DNA of 35,047 nucleotides from Methanothrix sp. (lineage in GTDB: Archaea > Halobacteriota > Methanosarcinia > Methanotrichales > Methanotrichaceae): the NCBI GenBank assembly GCA_026394555.1, contig JAPKXZ010000030.1:1-35047 (forward strand). The letters are read 5' to 3'. Shown here piece by piece: positions 8,129 through 16,844 of this stretch (position 1 is the first letter of the stretch; the number at the start of each line of letters is the position of its first letter). The position numbers and the translations under genes were made by a program. The notes under the pieces were generated by a model. It had not been told where the DNA came from, made no database searches, and was given only the letters and a program-made list of their open reading frames with translations.

Positions 8129-9735
8129 ACCAGCAGAGTTTCTTTTATGCGATAGAGCCCTTTGTGCGCCGGCTCCCCTCCGTGGAGCGGCCCACTGGGC
8201 ACGTCCATTTTAAGAGAAAGCTAAGCTGGACTTTAGCCATACTCATTCTCTACTTCGTCCTGGGAAACATACCCCTCTTTGGGCTTTCGGCAGCATCCAT
8301 AGATATTTTCAGTGCTTATCGTGCCTTCTTTGCCGGATCCTTCGGCTCGATGATGCTCCTTGGCATCGGTCCAATTGTTACTGCATCCATCGTATTGCAG
8401 CTTCTCGTGGGCGCCCAGATCATCAAGCTCAATCTGAGCGAACCACGCGATCAGGCCATTTATCAGGGCACACAAAAAGCGCTGGTATTCGTTATGGTCG
8501 CAGTTGAGGCCCTGCCACAGGTATTAGGTGGATATCTGATGCCTGATGCCGGTTTAGCTGGGACTCTCGGCGTTTCCCTGGGCATGATATCATTATTGAT
8601 CTTTATTCAGGTCTTCGTAGGCGGATCACTCATCGTTTACATGGATGAGGTCGTCTCAAAATGGGGCGTCGGTTCAGGTGTGGGGCTCTTTATCGTAGCT
8701 GGAATAAGCCAGCAGCTGGTCACGGGCATCATCAATCCGGCGAGCGGCGATGCTGGGCTTCCTGTGGGCATCATACCCAAATGGATCGATATCATCAGGC
8801 TACAGCTCATCGGCTTTGATACCCTCTTTACCTCGGAAGGGCTGAGATTCATTCTGGTCACGGGCGGAATTTTAGCGCTCATATCTACCATAATGATCAT
8901 TCTGCTGGTAGTCTTGGTGGAGTCCACCAGAATTGAGATACCACTAGCCCACAGCCGTGTGCGGGGCGCACGGGGACGGTTCCCGGTAAAGCTGGTTTAT
9001 GCCTCAGTTCTTCCCATGATCCTGGTGCGGGCCATTCAGGCCAACATCGAGATGATTGGAGCATTGCTGGCAGCCAAGATCGGCACAATAACCTCGGCCA
9101 CGGTAACCGGCCAGGGCGTAACCACGATTTATACCGGCTACTCTAGCATTCTGGGAACTTTCGTCTCAGCAGCTAAAGTTAATTCAGCTACGGGAGCGGC
9201 CATGAGCGGCTCTTCGCCTCAGCCGGTATCGGGCTTGATGTACTATCTATCTGCCTTAAGAGGTCCCAGCGACTGGATGCCGGGAATGGTACAGAACCAT
9301 CCAGGCATGACGGAATTGGGATTCGCGGCTCTGGCCGGCTGGCAGATATTTCTGCATGTGATCGTCGACGCTTCATTCCTGATCATTGGCGGCATTATCT
9401 TCGCCATCTTCTGGATTGAGACCACGGGCATGGGCCCCAAGAGCGTGGCCGCCAAGATTCACAACTCCGGCCTACAGGTTCCGGGCTACAGAAGAAACCC
9501 GGCCTCCATTGAGAAGCTGATGGAGAGGTATATCCCCAAGGTGACTGTGATTGGCGGCGTGATCATTGGCGTTTTAACCTTGATCGCCAGCCTTCTGGGC
9601 ACACTGGGGGGCGCGGGCGGCACGGGGCTGCTCTTGGCTGTGAGCATTGTCTATCGGCTCTATGAGCAGGTAGCCAGCGAGCAGATTCAGGAGATGTACC
9701 CCATGATGCAGAAGTTCTTCGGAGCGTCGGCATGA
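8125..9735 (+). CDS. secY: Preprotein translocase subunit SecY
   Basis: The central channel protein of the Sec translocon, 536 residues, with about ten hydrophobic segments visible along its length. Recognisable parts are the N-terminal RRLPSVERPTGHVHFKRKLSWTLAILILYFVLGNIPLFG, the second segment LGIGPIVTASIVLQLLVGAQII, and the C-terminal SLLGTLGGAGGTGLLLAVSIVYRLYEQVASEQ. It is coupled to rpl15 and to the next gene by ATGA overlaps. It is somewhat longer than many archaeal SecY proteins; the extra length appears to be in extracellular loops, where Ser/Pro/Gly-rich segments occur. Being last in the ribosomal cluster is a conserved arrangement. Confidence 0.97.
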   Translation: MNQQSFFYAIEPFVRRLPSVERPTGHVHFKRKLSWTLAILILYFVLGNIPLFGLSAASIDIFSAYRAFFAGSFGSMMLLGIGPIVTASIVLQLLVGAQIIKLNLSEPRDQAIYQGTQKALVFVMVAVEALPQVLGGYLMPDAGLAGTLGVSLGMISLLIFIQVFVGGSLIVYMDEVVSKWGVGSGVGLFIVAGISQQLVTGIINPASGDAGLPVGIIPKWIDIIRLQLIGFDTLFTSEGLRFILVTGGILALISTIMIILLVVLVESTRIEIPLAHSRVRGARGRFPVKLVYASVLPMILVRAIQANIEMIGALLAAKIGTITSATVTGQGVTTIYTGYSSILGTFVSAAKVNSATGAAMSGSSPQPVSGLMYYLSALRGPSDWMPGMVQNHPGMTELGFAALAGWQIFLHVIVDASFLIIGGIIFAIFWIETTGMGPKSVAAKIHNSGLQVPGYRRNPASIEKLMERYIPKVTVIGGVIIGVLTLIASLLGTLGGAGGTGLLLAVSIVYRLYEQVASEQIQEMYPMMQKFFGASA

Positions 9736-10340
9736 ATGAGAAGCTAACCAAGTCCCTGGACAAAGCCGCCATGGCGGTAGGCTTTGTCCTCTTTTTTGGG
9801 GTAATGATCAGTACAGAGCTGAGAACGGGCCTGGGTTTAGCTACCGGTCATTTGCTGGGATGGCTTCCCGAGATTCTGCCTTTCCACGTGGTGCTTTTCA
9901 TTATGGCTGCCATCACGGGCCTATACGCCAGCCTGATTCAGAAGTACACCATGGACTGGGAGTACCTAAGAAATTCTCAGGAGAAGATGAAGACGCTGCA
10001 AAGAAATATGAAAGAAGCGCAGCTATCTGGAGATCAGTCTAGAATTCAAGCCATGCAAAACGAGCAGATGAAGGCGGTAGCCGATCAGGGCAAGATGATG
10101 CAGATGCAGTTTAAGCCCATGCTCTATATCGGCATCGTCTCCATACCACTCTTCATGTGGGCTTATAGTTTCATACACGCTAACCCAAGTATGACAATGA
10201 CCTTTCCCTTCTGGGGGACGCATCCCATCAATACCACTGTCTTGGGGCCGATCCTTTACTGGTTCTACTGGTACTTTATCTGCTCATTGCCTGTATCGCA
10301 GATCATCCGAAAGGCTCTGGACATTGGGAGCATGAGCTAG
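9732..10340 (+). CDS. DUF106 / EMC3-TMCO1 family membrane protein (archaeal YidC/Oxa1-like insertase)
   Basis: A 202-residue membrane protein of the DUF106 family, which belongs with EMC3, TMCO1 and Oxa1/YidC and is thought to assist membrane-protein insertion. Visible are an N-terminal hydrophobic segment (AVGFVLFFGVMIS), a second one (VVLFIMAAITGLYASLIQKY), a charged coiled-coil with many Met/Gln (about 75-125), and two C-terminal segments including the aromatic WFYWYFICSLPVSQIIRK. It starts inside the secY stop (ATGA), so translocon and insertase are co-translated. I recall adenylate kinase between these genes in some relatives; it is missing here. Confidence 0.88.
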   Translation: MNEKLTKSLDKAAMAVGFVLFFGVMISTELRTGLGLATGHLLGWLPEILPFHVVLFIMAAITGLYASLIQKYTMDWEYLRNSQEKMKTLQRNMKEAQLSGDQSRIQAMQNEQMKAVADQGKMMQMQFKPMLYIGIVSIPLFMWAYSFIHANPSMTMTFPFWGTHPINTTVLGPILYWFYWYFICSLPVSQIIRKALDIGSMS

Positions 10341-10342
10341 AG

Positions 10343-10867
10343 ATGATAGTAACCATCAGCGGTGCACCGGGAACGGGCACCTCAACTCTTGCTCGTTCTC
10401 TCTCCTTGGAGCTCAAACTACGCTGGATCAACTCTGGGGATCTCTTTCGCAAGATCGCCGACGAGAAGGATATCTCCGTTCGGGAGATGAACCGTCTGGC
10501 CGAGAAGGGACCAGAGATCGACTATCTCATTGATGATGCTCAGAAGGTCCTGGCCAAGGAGGGGGGCGGTATCTTTGAGGGCCGGCTGTCCGGGCATCTG
10601 CTGCCGGCTGATTTGAAGGTTCTTTTAAAGGCAGAATTACGCACAAGAGCTGAGCGCATCGCCAAACGCGAAGCAAAGCTTACTGAGGATGCCATGCAGG
10701 AGACACGCCATCGCGAAGAGAGCGAGGGGCGACGGTACAAAATGTACTACAACATAGATATCAGCGACTTTTCCCCTTATGATCTGATCGTGGATAGCGG
10801 CAAGTTCGATGAGGCAGCCACGCTGGCAATTGTGCTGGCAGCAGTGAGGGGTCGCCCGTGTCCGTGA
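10343..10867 (+). CDS. cmk: Cytidylate kinase (archaeal type)
   Basis: A 174-residue NMP kinase that phosphorylates CMP/dCMP. The P-loop GAPGTGTST (7-15) lacks the usual lysine, as in other archaeal CMP kinases (GxPGTGTTT from memory). Later motifs are INSGDLFRK (29-37), IFEGRLSGHLL, and the lid-region arginines of RHREESEGRRYKMYYNID. The position between the DUF106 gene and cbf5 is conserved in archaea. The end overlaps the cbf5 start by 10 nt. Confidence 0.94.
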   Translation: MIVTISGAPGTGTSTLARSLSLELKLRWINSGDLFRKIADEKDISVREMNRLAEKGPEIDYLIDDAQKVLAKEGGGIFEGRLSGHLLPADLKVLLKAELRTRAERIAKREAKLTEDAMQETRHREESEGRRYKMYYNIDISDFSPYDLIVDSGKFDEAATLAIVLAAVRGRPCP

Positions 10868-12084
10868 TTCATCGTGCTGAGAGGGCAACGATCGCTGAGA
10901 AAAGACCTGATCGCGGATCAGCGCGCTCTTCCCCTAGCTCTCCCGCTCCTTCGCCCTTGGTTTCACCCGCGGCTTCGTCCTCGTCTGCTTCGTCTTCATC
11001 TACCCCCTCACCTACCTCTTCACCTACATCCCCGTCAGTTTCCAAATATCCGCAAATTCTTCCCTCTGACAGGGTTCGGTCCGTGCTGATAAAGCGAAGC
11101 GGCAAGACCAATTCTGCTTATGGCGTCCCGCCCGAGAAGCGCAGCCTAGAGATGCACATGTCTTTGGGGGCCATCAATCTGGACAAGACCTCCGGACCGA
11201 CCAGCCATGAGGTGGCCGCCTGGGTGAAACGCATTTTGGAGGTAGAGAAGGCGGGGCACAGCGGCACTCTCGACCCCAAGGTGACGGGAATTTTGCCCGT
11301 TCTCCTGGGAGACGCGACGAGGATTATGGATACTCTTCTCCTGGCAGGAAAGGAGTACATCTGCCTCATGCGTGTACATAAGCCCCAGCCCAAGAAACGC
11401 CTCTTCGACGTTTGCCTAGAGTTCATGGGCCCCATTTACCAGAAGCCCCCCCTGAAGAGCTCGGTGGTAAAGGAGCTACGCATTCGTACCATTTACTATC
11501 TGGATGTTCTGGAGATTGAGGAGCAGCGCGTACTCATGCGCGTGGGCTGCCAGGCGGGCACCTACATCCGCAAGCTTTGCTTTGATATTGGTCTCGCTTT
11601 AGGTACGGGCGCAAATATGGAGGAGCTACGCAGAACGCGTGCCGGGCCCTTCCGGGAGGATGAGACGCTGGTCACGATGCACCAGCTCATTGATGCCTAC
11701 GCGACCTGGAAAGAGACGGGCGATGAGACGGATCTGCGGCGCGTCATTTTGCCCGTGGAGGCGGCTTTGCGGCATCTGCCCCGGTTGGTCATTGCTGACA
11801 ATGCCGTGGATGCCATCTGTCACGGCGCGCCCCTGGCCCTGCCCGGGCTGCTTCGCCTGGAGACAGATATAAGTAAGGGAGACATTGTTGCCCTCTTTAC
11901 CCTGAAAGGAGAAGCTGTAGGCATTGGTCGGGCCGATATGAACAGCCGGCAGATGCTCGACGGCAAGACGGGCATTGCCGTTCTGACCGAAAGGGTAATA
12001 ATGGAGCCGGGCACGTATCCCAAGGCGTGGAAGCTGGCCGAGAGGGACGCTTCCCAGGCAGCGAAGATAGCTGCCAAGCGCTAA
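10858..12084 (+). CDS. cbf5: tRNA/rRNA pseudouridine synthase Cbf5 (TruB/dyskerin family) with Ser/Pro-rich N-terminal extension
   Basis: Catalytic subunit of the H/ACA RNP, also able to modify U55 of tRNA. Core motifs are INLDKTSGPTSHEVAAWVK, the catalytic GHSGTLDPKVTG with its aspartate, GKEYICLMRVH, RVGCQAGTYIRKLC and RRTRAGPF. A C-terminal PUA domain covers roughly the last 80 residues. At 408 residues it exceeds the roughly 330 usual in archaea. The excess is residues ~22-62, a Ser/Pro run with almost no other residues. The GTG start at 10858 is backed by GAGGGGT at 10846-10852, so the extension appears genuinely translated. The core begins around KYPQILPSD. Confidence 0.94.
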   Translation: MSVIHRAERATIAEKRPDRGSARSSPSSPAPSPLVSPAASSSSASSSSTPSPTSSPTSPSVSKYPQILPSDRVRSVLIKRSGKTNSAYGVPPEKRSLEMHMSLGAINLDKTSGPTSHEVAAWVKRILEVEKAGHSGTLDPKVTGILPVLLGDATRIMDTLLLAGKEYICLMRVHKPQPKKRLFDVCLEFMGPIYQKPPLKSSVVKELRIRTIYYLDVLEIEEQRVLMRVGCQAGTYIRKLCFDIGLALGTGANMEELRRTRAGPFREDETLVTMHQLIDAYATWKETGDETDLRRVILPVEAALRHLPRLVIADNAVDAICHGAPLALPGLLRLETDISKGDIVALFTLKGEAVGIGRADMNSRQMLDGKTGIAVLTERVIMEPGTYPKAWKLAERDASQAAKIAAKR

Positions 12085-12104
12085 AACCTTAAATCTAAAT
12101 ATGT

Positions 12105-12201
12105 GCCGAGGTCGTCTAGCGGTATGGCGCGAGCCTGGAATGAAATCCCTGAAAGCTCGTGGTTCGAAAGGGCCCCGTGAGTTCGAATCTCACCCTCGGC
12201 G
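12105..12201 (+). tRNA. tRNA-Ser (anticodon GGA) with 13-nt intron
   Basis: A class II tRNA. The acceptor stem GCCGAGG (12105-12111) pairs with CCTCGGC (12194-12200), and the discriminator is G at 12201. The anticodon stem CGAGC (12130-12134) pairs with GCTCG (12155-12159). The T-arm is GTGAG-TTCGAAT-CTCAC (12177-12193). The long variable arm GGTTC-GAAA-GGGCC (12161-12174) is typical of serine. The anticodon loop is 20 nt; removing 12141-12153 leaves a normal 7-nt loop with anticodon GGA at 12137-12139. The intron sits at the canonical 37/38 site, and its UCC can pair with the anticodon. Confidence 0.9.
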
Positions 12202-12210
12202 CTTTTCTTA
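12202..12210 (+). terminator. Short T-rich tract after tRNA-Ser
   Basis: CTTTTCTTA directly follows the discriminator base. Archaeal RNA polymerase often stops in oligo-T, so this may end the tRNA transcript; no hairpin is involved. Confidence 0.4.
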
Positions 12211-12266
12211 CGGATAATCACTTTGGCTTAACTGCCCGTTCCATTAGATTATCGACTCAAATCTCC

Positions 12267-12320
12267 TTTTTATAGGATTAAGTCACCATTGCTTTGATGA
12301 TAAAGTGAGGCACAAAAGGC
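12267..12320 (+). promoter_or_regulatory. Probable TATA box and leader of arcS
   Basis: TTTTTATA at 12267-12274 is a plausible archaeal TATA element. A start of transcription about 26 nt later (near 12297) would leave a leader of roughly 24 nt containing GTGAGG (12305-12310) upstream of the ATG at 12321. Inferred from spacing only. Confidence 0.4.
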
Positions 12321-14063
12321 ATGACCAAGTACTTCGAGGTAGTCCGGCGCGATGGACCGGCCCGCATGGGAAAGCTGCTTACAGAGCCGCAGATCAGCAC
12401 CCCCGCCCTGATCACCAAGGACGATTACGTCTCGGCGGGCAGCGTCTACAGCTACGCATCTCTTCAGGATGCCATAAAGGCCGCCGAGGCTTTGCGGGAT
12501 CAAAAGAAGCTGGCCATACTACCATACGTGCCCGCTGCTTTACGCTCCGAGCCGGCTCTGGAGCTGCCGCCCCAGGAGTTGGCGGGCCCCAAGGGCGTAA
12601 TGGTCCATCCCTTTAGCGCAACGGAGCCGGAGAAAGCCGATGTCTATGTGCTGGGCAGCAGCGGAGCGTTGAAAAATCCCAGAGATCTGGTGGCGGCCAT
12701 TGTAAGCGTGCGAGAGAAGATCGCCCCGGACACAGCTCTTTACGCCCCAGCCCTGGCCACACCTGCCAACCTGGCCTTGCTGGTCTACCTGGGGCTGGAT
12801 CTGCTGGACGGAACGCGCGTCGTAGCGGACGGCCTGCTGGGCCGCTACCACACCCGGGATGGCGTTTGGAAGGCGGCGGAGCTGGTGGAGCTTCCCTGCC
12901 GCTGCGAAAATTGCCGGGAGATGGTAACGAAAGGAAGAAAGGCAGAGCTACTTATTGCCCACAATCTGCATAAGCTGGAAGAAGAGTTGCTCGCCGTTCG
13001 TGAGGCTATTCGCTCCGAGACCATACGCGAATACATCGAGCGACAGGTGCGGGTGACGCCGGAGCAGACGGCGGCCCTGCGCCTCCTGGATCAGGAGCAC
13101 CAGTACCTGGAGAAGAGGACGCCCCAGAGCCGACGCAGCACATTTTATGCCAATTGCGCCGAATCCTTGCAGCGGGTGGAGGTCACTCGCTTTGCCGAGA
13201 GGGTGATCAACCGCTACAAGGCACCACAAAGCGATGTCTTGTTGCTCTTGCCCTGCTCGGCAAAGAAACCCTACTCCTTATCCCGATCGCATCGGCTCTT
13301 CGCAGAGTCCATCGGCTCTTCGCGCCGCTATCTGCATGAGCTGATATTAACCTCGCCCCTGGCTCTTGTGCCACGCGAACTGGAGGAGGCCTATCCCGCC
13401 GCCAGCTACGACGTTCCTGTTACCGGCCACTGGGATAGAGAGGAGAGAGCATGGCTGACGGACTGTTTGCAGGCCTATCTCAAGAAGAACAAGTACGCCA
13501 GGATCGTGGCCCATCTCGATGGTGAGCTGGTGCAGGCGGTAAAAGAGAGCGGGATTGATGCCACATTTACCGGGGGCGGCACGAAGGGCCCGGCTCTGGA
13601 CCGGCTCAGCGCTGCTGTATCGGAAGCCTGCCATGGAGCGGCGCGCCTGCCCGATCTGCGCCTCCTCCGCTACCGGGCTCATGCTGACTACTACTTCGGA
13701 CAGGGAGCTGGCGATCTTCTTCTGGAAGGAAAGATCATAGTAAAGGGACGGGAGATTCAGGACGAGAAGAAAAGGTCCCTGGCGGCGACCACGCCCAGCG
13801 GCATGATCGCCCTCTCCCTGGCTGGCGCAGCCCGGCTGGAGCCGCTGGGACGCTATGTTGTCAAGATCGGCGATTTCCTGCCCAAGGGCTCCTTGCTGGC
13901 GCCGGGCGTTGTGGACGCAGACGAGCAGATTCGGCCGGGAGACGAGGTAATAGTCGTAGGAGAGAAGGCCTTCGGCGTGGGGAAGGCGAAGATGTCCGGC
14001 TGGGAGATGAAGGCATCCCGCCGAGGCGTGGCCGTGGAGATAAGGCACATCAAAGGAAAGTAG
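12321..14063 (+). CDS. arcS: Archaeosine synthase ArcS (TgtA2)
   Basis: A 580-residue paralogue of archaeal tRNA-guanine transglycosylase that acts on preQ0 already placed at G15 of tRNA, in archaeosine formation. The ArcS-specific motif PCSAKKPYS is at 311-319, a Cys cluster CRCENC at 193-198, and a C-terminal PUA domain covers about residues 505-580 (LGRYVVKIGDFLPKGS to VGKAKMSGWEM). The N-terminal TIM-barrel-like part begins MTKYFEVVRRDGPARMGKL. It follows the tRNA gene and cbf5, so tRNA-modification functions cluster here. Length is normal for the family. Confidence 0.92.
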   Translation: MTKYFEVVRRDGPARMGKLLTEPQISTPALITKDDYVSAGSVYSYASLQDAIKAAEALRDQKKLAILPYVPAALRSEPALELPPQELAGPKGVMVHPFSATEPEKADVYVLGSSGALKNPRDLVAAIVSVREKIAPDTALYAPALATPANLALLVYLGLDLLDGTRVVADGLLGRYHTRDGVWKAAELVELPCRCENCREMVTKGRKAELLIAHNLHKLEEELLAVREAIRSETIREYIERQVRVTPEQTAALRLLDQEHQYLEKRTPQSRRSTFYANCAESLQRVEVTRFAERVINRYKAPQSDVLLLLPCSAKKPYSLSRSHRLFAESIGSSRRYLHELILTSPLALVPRELEEAYPAASYDVPVTGHWDREERAWLTDCLQAYLKKNKYARIVAHLDGELVQAVKESGIDATFTGGGTKGPALDRLSAAVSEACHGAARLPDLRLLRYRAHADYYFGQGAGDLLLEGKIIVKGREIQDEKKRSLAATTPSGMIALSLAGAARLEPLGRYVVKIGDFLPKGSLLAPGVVDADEQIRPGDEVIVVGEKAFGVGKAKMSGWEMKASRRGVAVEIRHIKGK

Positions 14064-14081
14064 AGGCATCAGTTTCCCTCC

Positions 14082-14105
14082 ATGAGTTGACATTGCTCAA
14101 CTCAT
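14082..14105. terminator. Inverted repeat between convergent genes
   Basis: ATGAGTTGA (14082-14090) and TCAACTCAT (14097-14105) form a perfect 9-bp stem with a 6-nt loop, between the ends of arcS and the opposite-strand acylphosphatase-like gene. An outer CCCTC/GAGGG pair could extend it. There is no long T-run, so a termination role is only likely from its place. Confidence 0.5.
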
Positions 14106-14130
14106 TGTCCACTCAGAGGGATTCACTCCA

Positions 14131-14625
14131 TCACTGCATGCCTAAGCGTTCTTTTATTGCTCGGACATCGGATTGAACCTGCCGGAAATGCATCCCATAT
14201 CCTGGTTGAATGTCTTCCCTCATGCCTTTGATTTCATCCAAGATTTGAGGGGTAACAGCGGTATTTTTCCGCACCACTTTCATGTCATCTCTTATATTCA
14301 GAAGTAGCGGTATAGCCTTATCCAGTTGAACGAATGCGCAAAGCATGGCTACTTCGCTGGTTCGCCCAACATCGCCATCGTAGGGCTCAGAGGTTACCTT
14401 TGAGACTTCGGCCAGATCCGGCTTATTCTTCTCAATAGTCTGTAAGAATGACGCGATTCTGGCCTGATCTCCTTCCACCAGGGCGATTACCTCTTGCTGA
14501 CCGCTTTCTTCCCAGTTGTAGGTAGACAATCCTGGCAAGGCGAGGTTCATGGCATTTTTGAGCAGGAACACACGGTAGCCTACGTCATGCACATTGGGAC
14601 CGGTAATCTTGATTTTCAGCTTCAT
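14131..14625 (-). CDS. Acylphosphatase-like protein with C-terminal helical extension
   Basis: A 164-residue protein. Residues ~1-90 resemble acylphosphatase: MKLKIKITG, then VHDVGYRVFLL with the arginine expected to bind phosphate, GLSTYNWEESGQQEVIALVEGD, and ARIASFLQTIEK. The remaining ~75 residues are helical (NIRDDMKVVRKNTAVTPQILDEIKGMREDI) and not part of the enzyme fold. The canonical QGVGFR loop is altered to HDVGYR and the catalytic Asn position is uncertain, so activity is not assured. I prefer ATG 14625 over TTG 14670 because it matches the family start. It lies downstream of rqcH on the same strand after a 228-nt gap. Confidence 0.7.
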   Translation of the reverse strand: MKLKIKITGPNVHDVGYRVFLLKNAMNLALPGLSTYNWEESGQQEVIALVEGDQARIASFLQTIEKNKPDLAEVSKVTSEPYDGDVGRTSEVAMLCAFVQLDKAIPLLLNIRDDMKVVRKNTAVTPQILDEIKGMREDIQPGYGMHFRQVQSDVRAIKERLGMQ

Positions 14626-14853
14626 GTCACCCTTGATATGTATCCGCAAGCTATTTGGTTGTTTCCTCAAGTTCGCCCCTTATTCTTCAGCTTCTTGATA
14701 TTTTTTCCATGTTGTAGCCTTCGGGTAGCCTATCTTTTTGGCGATCTTCGCGCGGTTATGTTATCCTGCCTGCCACAGCTCCGCTCCTATTTTAAATACC
14801 CCGCAGCTCTGTTGCAGGGTGCCCCGCCGTCGTTTCGCTCAATCCTTAAGAGT

Positions 14854-16788
14854 TTAGAAGTTACTCTCTTTTATCCGCGATCCGCCCGGAGGCAGGAACT
14901 GCACCATCTGATCTACAGAGGCGACTGACTTCAGGAATGCTCGGTCCTCCACTTTATCGGAAAACTGTCTGTAAATCTTCTTGGCCAGATCTTCGGCATT
15001 CAGCTCTCCCGGCTCGATCTCCACCACCGGATCGGCTTTTGGCTTTACCGCTGATAAAGGCCCGCCCACAAGGACGCCGTCGGCTATGCCTAGGGCCAGG
15101 CCCAGAGGCGTATCTTTAAAGTAAGTACGCTCCCCGCGAATGACAAAAGCACCCTTCTTTAAGAATTCACCCGATTCCGGAGTCTTGCTGACCTGATCGC
15201 CCGTGATCATGTAGCAATCGGCAGCCACAAGTCCGCCCTTCCAGACTGAGGAGTAGCTCACCGCAAACTGGGCCGCTTCCAGAAGAGTGCTCTCAGGAAC
15301 GGGTTCGCCCTCAGTCTTGATCACCGTAAGAGGTGCGCCGGGAGCGTCCGTATGAAGAGCGAGGTCGCGCCGTTCCATATATTTGGTGTATATCTCCTCG
15401 TTGCCGTCCGCATCCCTTCCCCCCAGCACCATAAATCCATCGGAGGAGAAAAACCAGCGGAACCTCTCATACCACTTGGATTTCCTCCTCCGATAGAAGG
15501 AAATCGCTCGAGGCTTCTTGGTGGCGACCTTTCCTGCCCGAAGCTGCTTCGTGATGATCAGGGCTTCTTTTGCGCCGCTCCCTTTTCTGGCCATCTCCTT
15601 GGCCTTCTCGTAGTACCTTTGCGCATTCTGGGGAACGGTGAGACCGGCATGTAGCTCCAGCTCCACCCCCTCCAGCAGGACGCGCATCTCGCCCTGCCCG
15701 TCCAAAGAGAGAATGGTCTTGGCCTGAGGCAGGCCCGAGCCGCTGATCTTCTCCCAGATCTGATTGTAAGAAAAACCCTTGGCTTTGGCCTGCTCCACCA
15801 CCTGCAAAATCTGCTCCACGCTGCCGTAAATCTGGTAGACCAGCTCCCCTTTGCCGATGAAAGACTTCTCCTGGGCCTCGAAATCCTCAATCGCTCTTTG
15901 CTGCACATCGATCCTGCGATCCAGAGGGTTTTTCTTCTCCGCTTCATCCCCCTCTTTTTCTACGAAGAAGGCGTCCAAGGCCTCGCTGAAAGTAGCAAAG
16001 CGCTTTTTCTCCAGGCCCTCGTAGATCTTGAGAGGCCGGGAGAGTACATCCACCGGCTCGCCCTTATCGAGAACTATGTGCGGATCGAGAGTTTGATCCA
16101 GGAAGACCTCTCGCAGAGCCTGATGAACTTTTTCAATCTCACCAGGGTCCAGATCCGCGGCGGGCTTATTCTTATCCACTCCCGCCACCAGGCAAACCTC
16201 CTCGCCGTAGGTTCCGCCCATGTTCAGTCCCCGCACGATGGATCGGACCAGGTCCTGACCGGCGCTGGCCAGCCAGGCTGAAAGCTCTTCCCGAGAAATG
16301 CTTCTGGGGTCGAGCTGGCCGGGATGGTAGAGGTATGTCTCACCGGCGGCCATTCTGCTCCCCCGGTAGACCATCTTTTTGAGCATGGAGAGGATCTGCC
16401 GGTTCTCATCGAGCAGAATCATGCTGCCTTTGGGAAACAGCTCAATAACCAGGTAGTGGCGAGAGCCGCTGCGCTCTACGGCGATCTCCAGAACCCGGTC
16501 CAGGTCGTGCTGCAAAATCTCGACAATCCTGCCACCGGTTATACGGTTGCGAAGCATGGTAGGAAATTGGGGAGGGGTTTTGGAGGCAGGCCGCTCGGCT
16601 TTGGTGATATTGACTCTCTTGCCGGCTACGAGGAGCAGATCCAGCCTGCCTTCCGCCGGAGACTGGATAGACAGCCAGATCTTGTCCGAGGACTGCTGGT
16701 AGGCCTTGCCCATAAAGCCGCCCAGGATCCTGTCGGATAGCTCCGCAGCCATGGCGGCGACGTCCACATTGCTCATCGCCTTCTTCAT
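14854..16788 (-). CDS. rqcH: Ribosome quality-control factor RqcH/NEMF (NFACT family)
   Basis: A 644-residue homologue of bacterial RqcH, yeast Rqc2 and human NEMF, which bind stalled large subunits and recruit tRNA for C-terminal tailing. It has an N-terminal NFACT-N domain (KKAMSNVDVAAMAAELSDRILGG), with D97 and R98 in HDLDR aligning to the aminoacyl-tRNA-binding pair of RqcH. A central helical/coiled-coil part follows (ERRIDVQQRAIEDFEAQE-like, and YYEKAKEMARK), then the C-terminal NFACT-R domain (KSKWYERFRWFFSSDGFMVLGGRDADGNE). ATG 16788 gives the family N-terminus; an upstream start would overlap the divergent gene. Confidence 0.92.
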   Translation of the reverse strand: MKKAMSNVDVAAMAAELSDRILGGFMGKAYQQSSDKIWLSIQSPAEGRLDLLLVAGKRVNITKAERPASKTPPQFPTMLRNRITGGRIVEILQHDLDRVLEIAVERSGSRHYLVIELFPKGSMILLDENRQILSMLKKMVYRGSRMAAGETYLYHPGQLDPRSISREELSAWLASAGQDLVRSIVRGLNMGGTYGEEVCLVAGVDKNKPAADLDPGEIEKVHQALREVFLDQTLDPHIVLDKGEPVDVLSRPLKIYEGLEKKRFATFSEALDAFFVEKEGDEAEKKNPLDRRIDVQQRAIEDFEAQEKSFIGKGELVYQIYGSVEQILQVVEQAKAKGFSYNQIWEKISGSGLPQAKTILSLDGQGEMRVLLEGVELELHAGLTVPQNAQRYYEKAKEMARKGSGAKEALIITKQLRAGKVATKKPRAISFYRRRKSKWYERFRWFFSSDGFMVLGGRDADGNEEIYTKYMERRDLALHTDAPGAPLTVIKTEGEPVPESTLLEAAQFAVSYSSVWKGGLVAADCYMITGDQVSKTPESGEFLKKGAFVIRGERTYFKDTPLGLALGIADGVLVGGPLSAVKPKADPVVEIEPGELNAEDLAKKIYRQFSDKVEDRAFLKSVASVDQMVQFLPPGGSRIKESNF

Positions 16789-16844
16789 GGGAGAGGTGTC
16801 CGAGATCAATCGATAAATAGTTGCGGATGCCTGGGAGAGATGGG

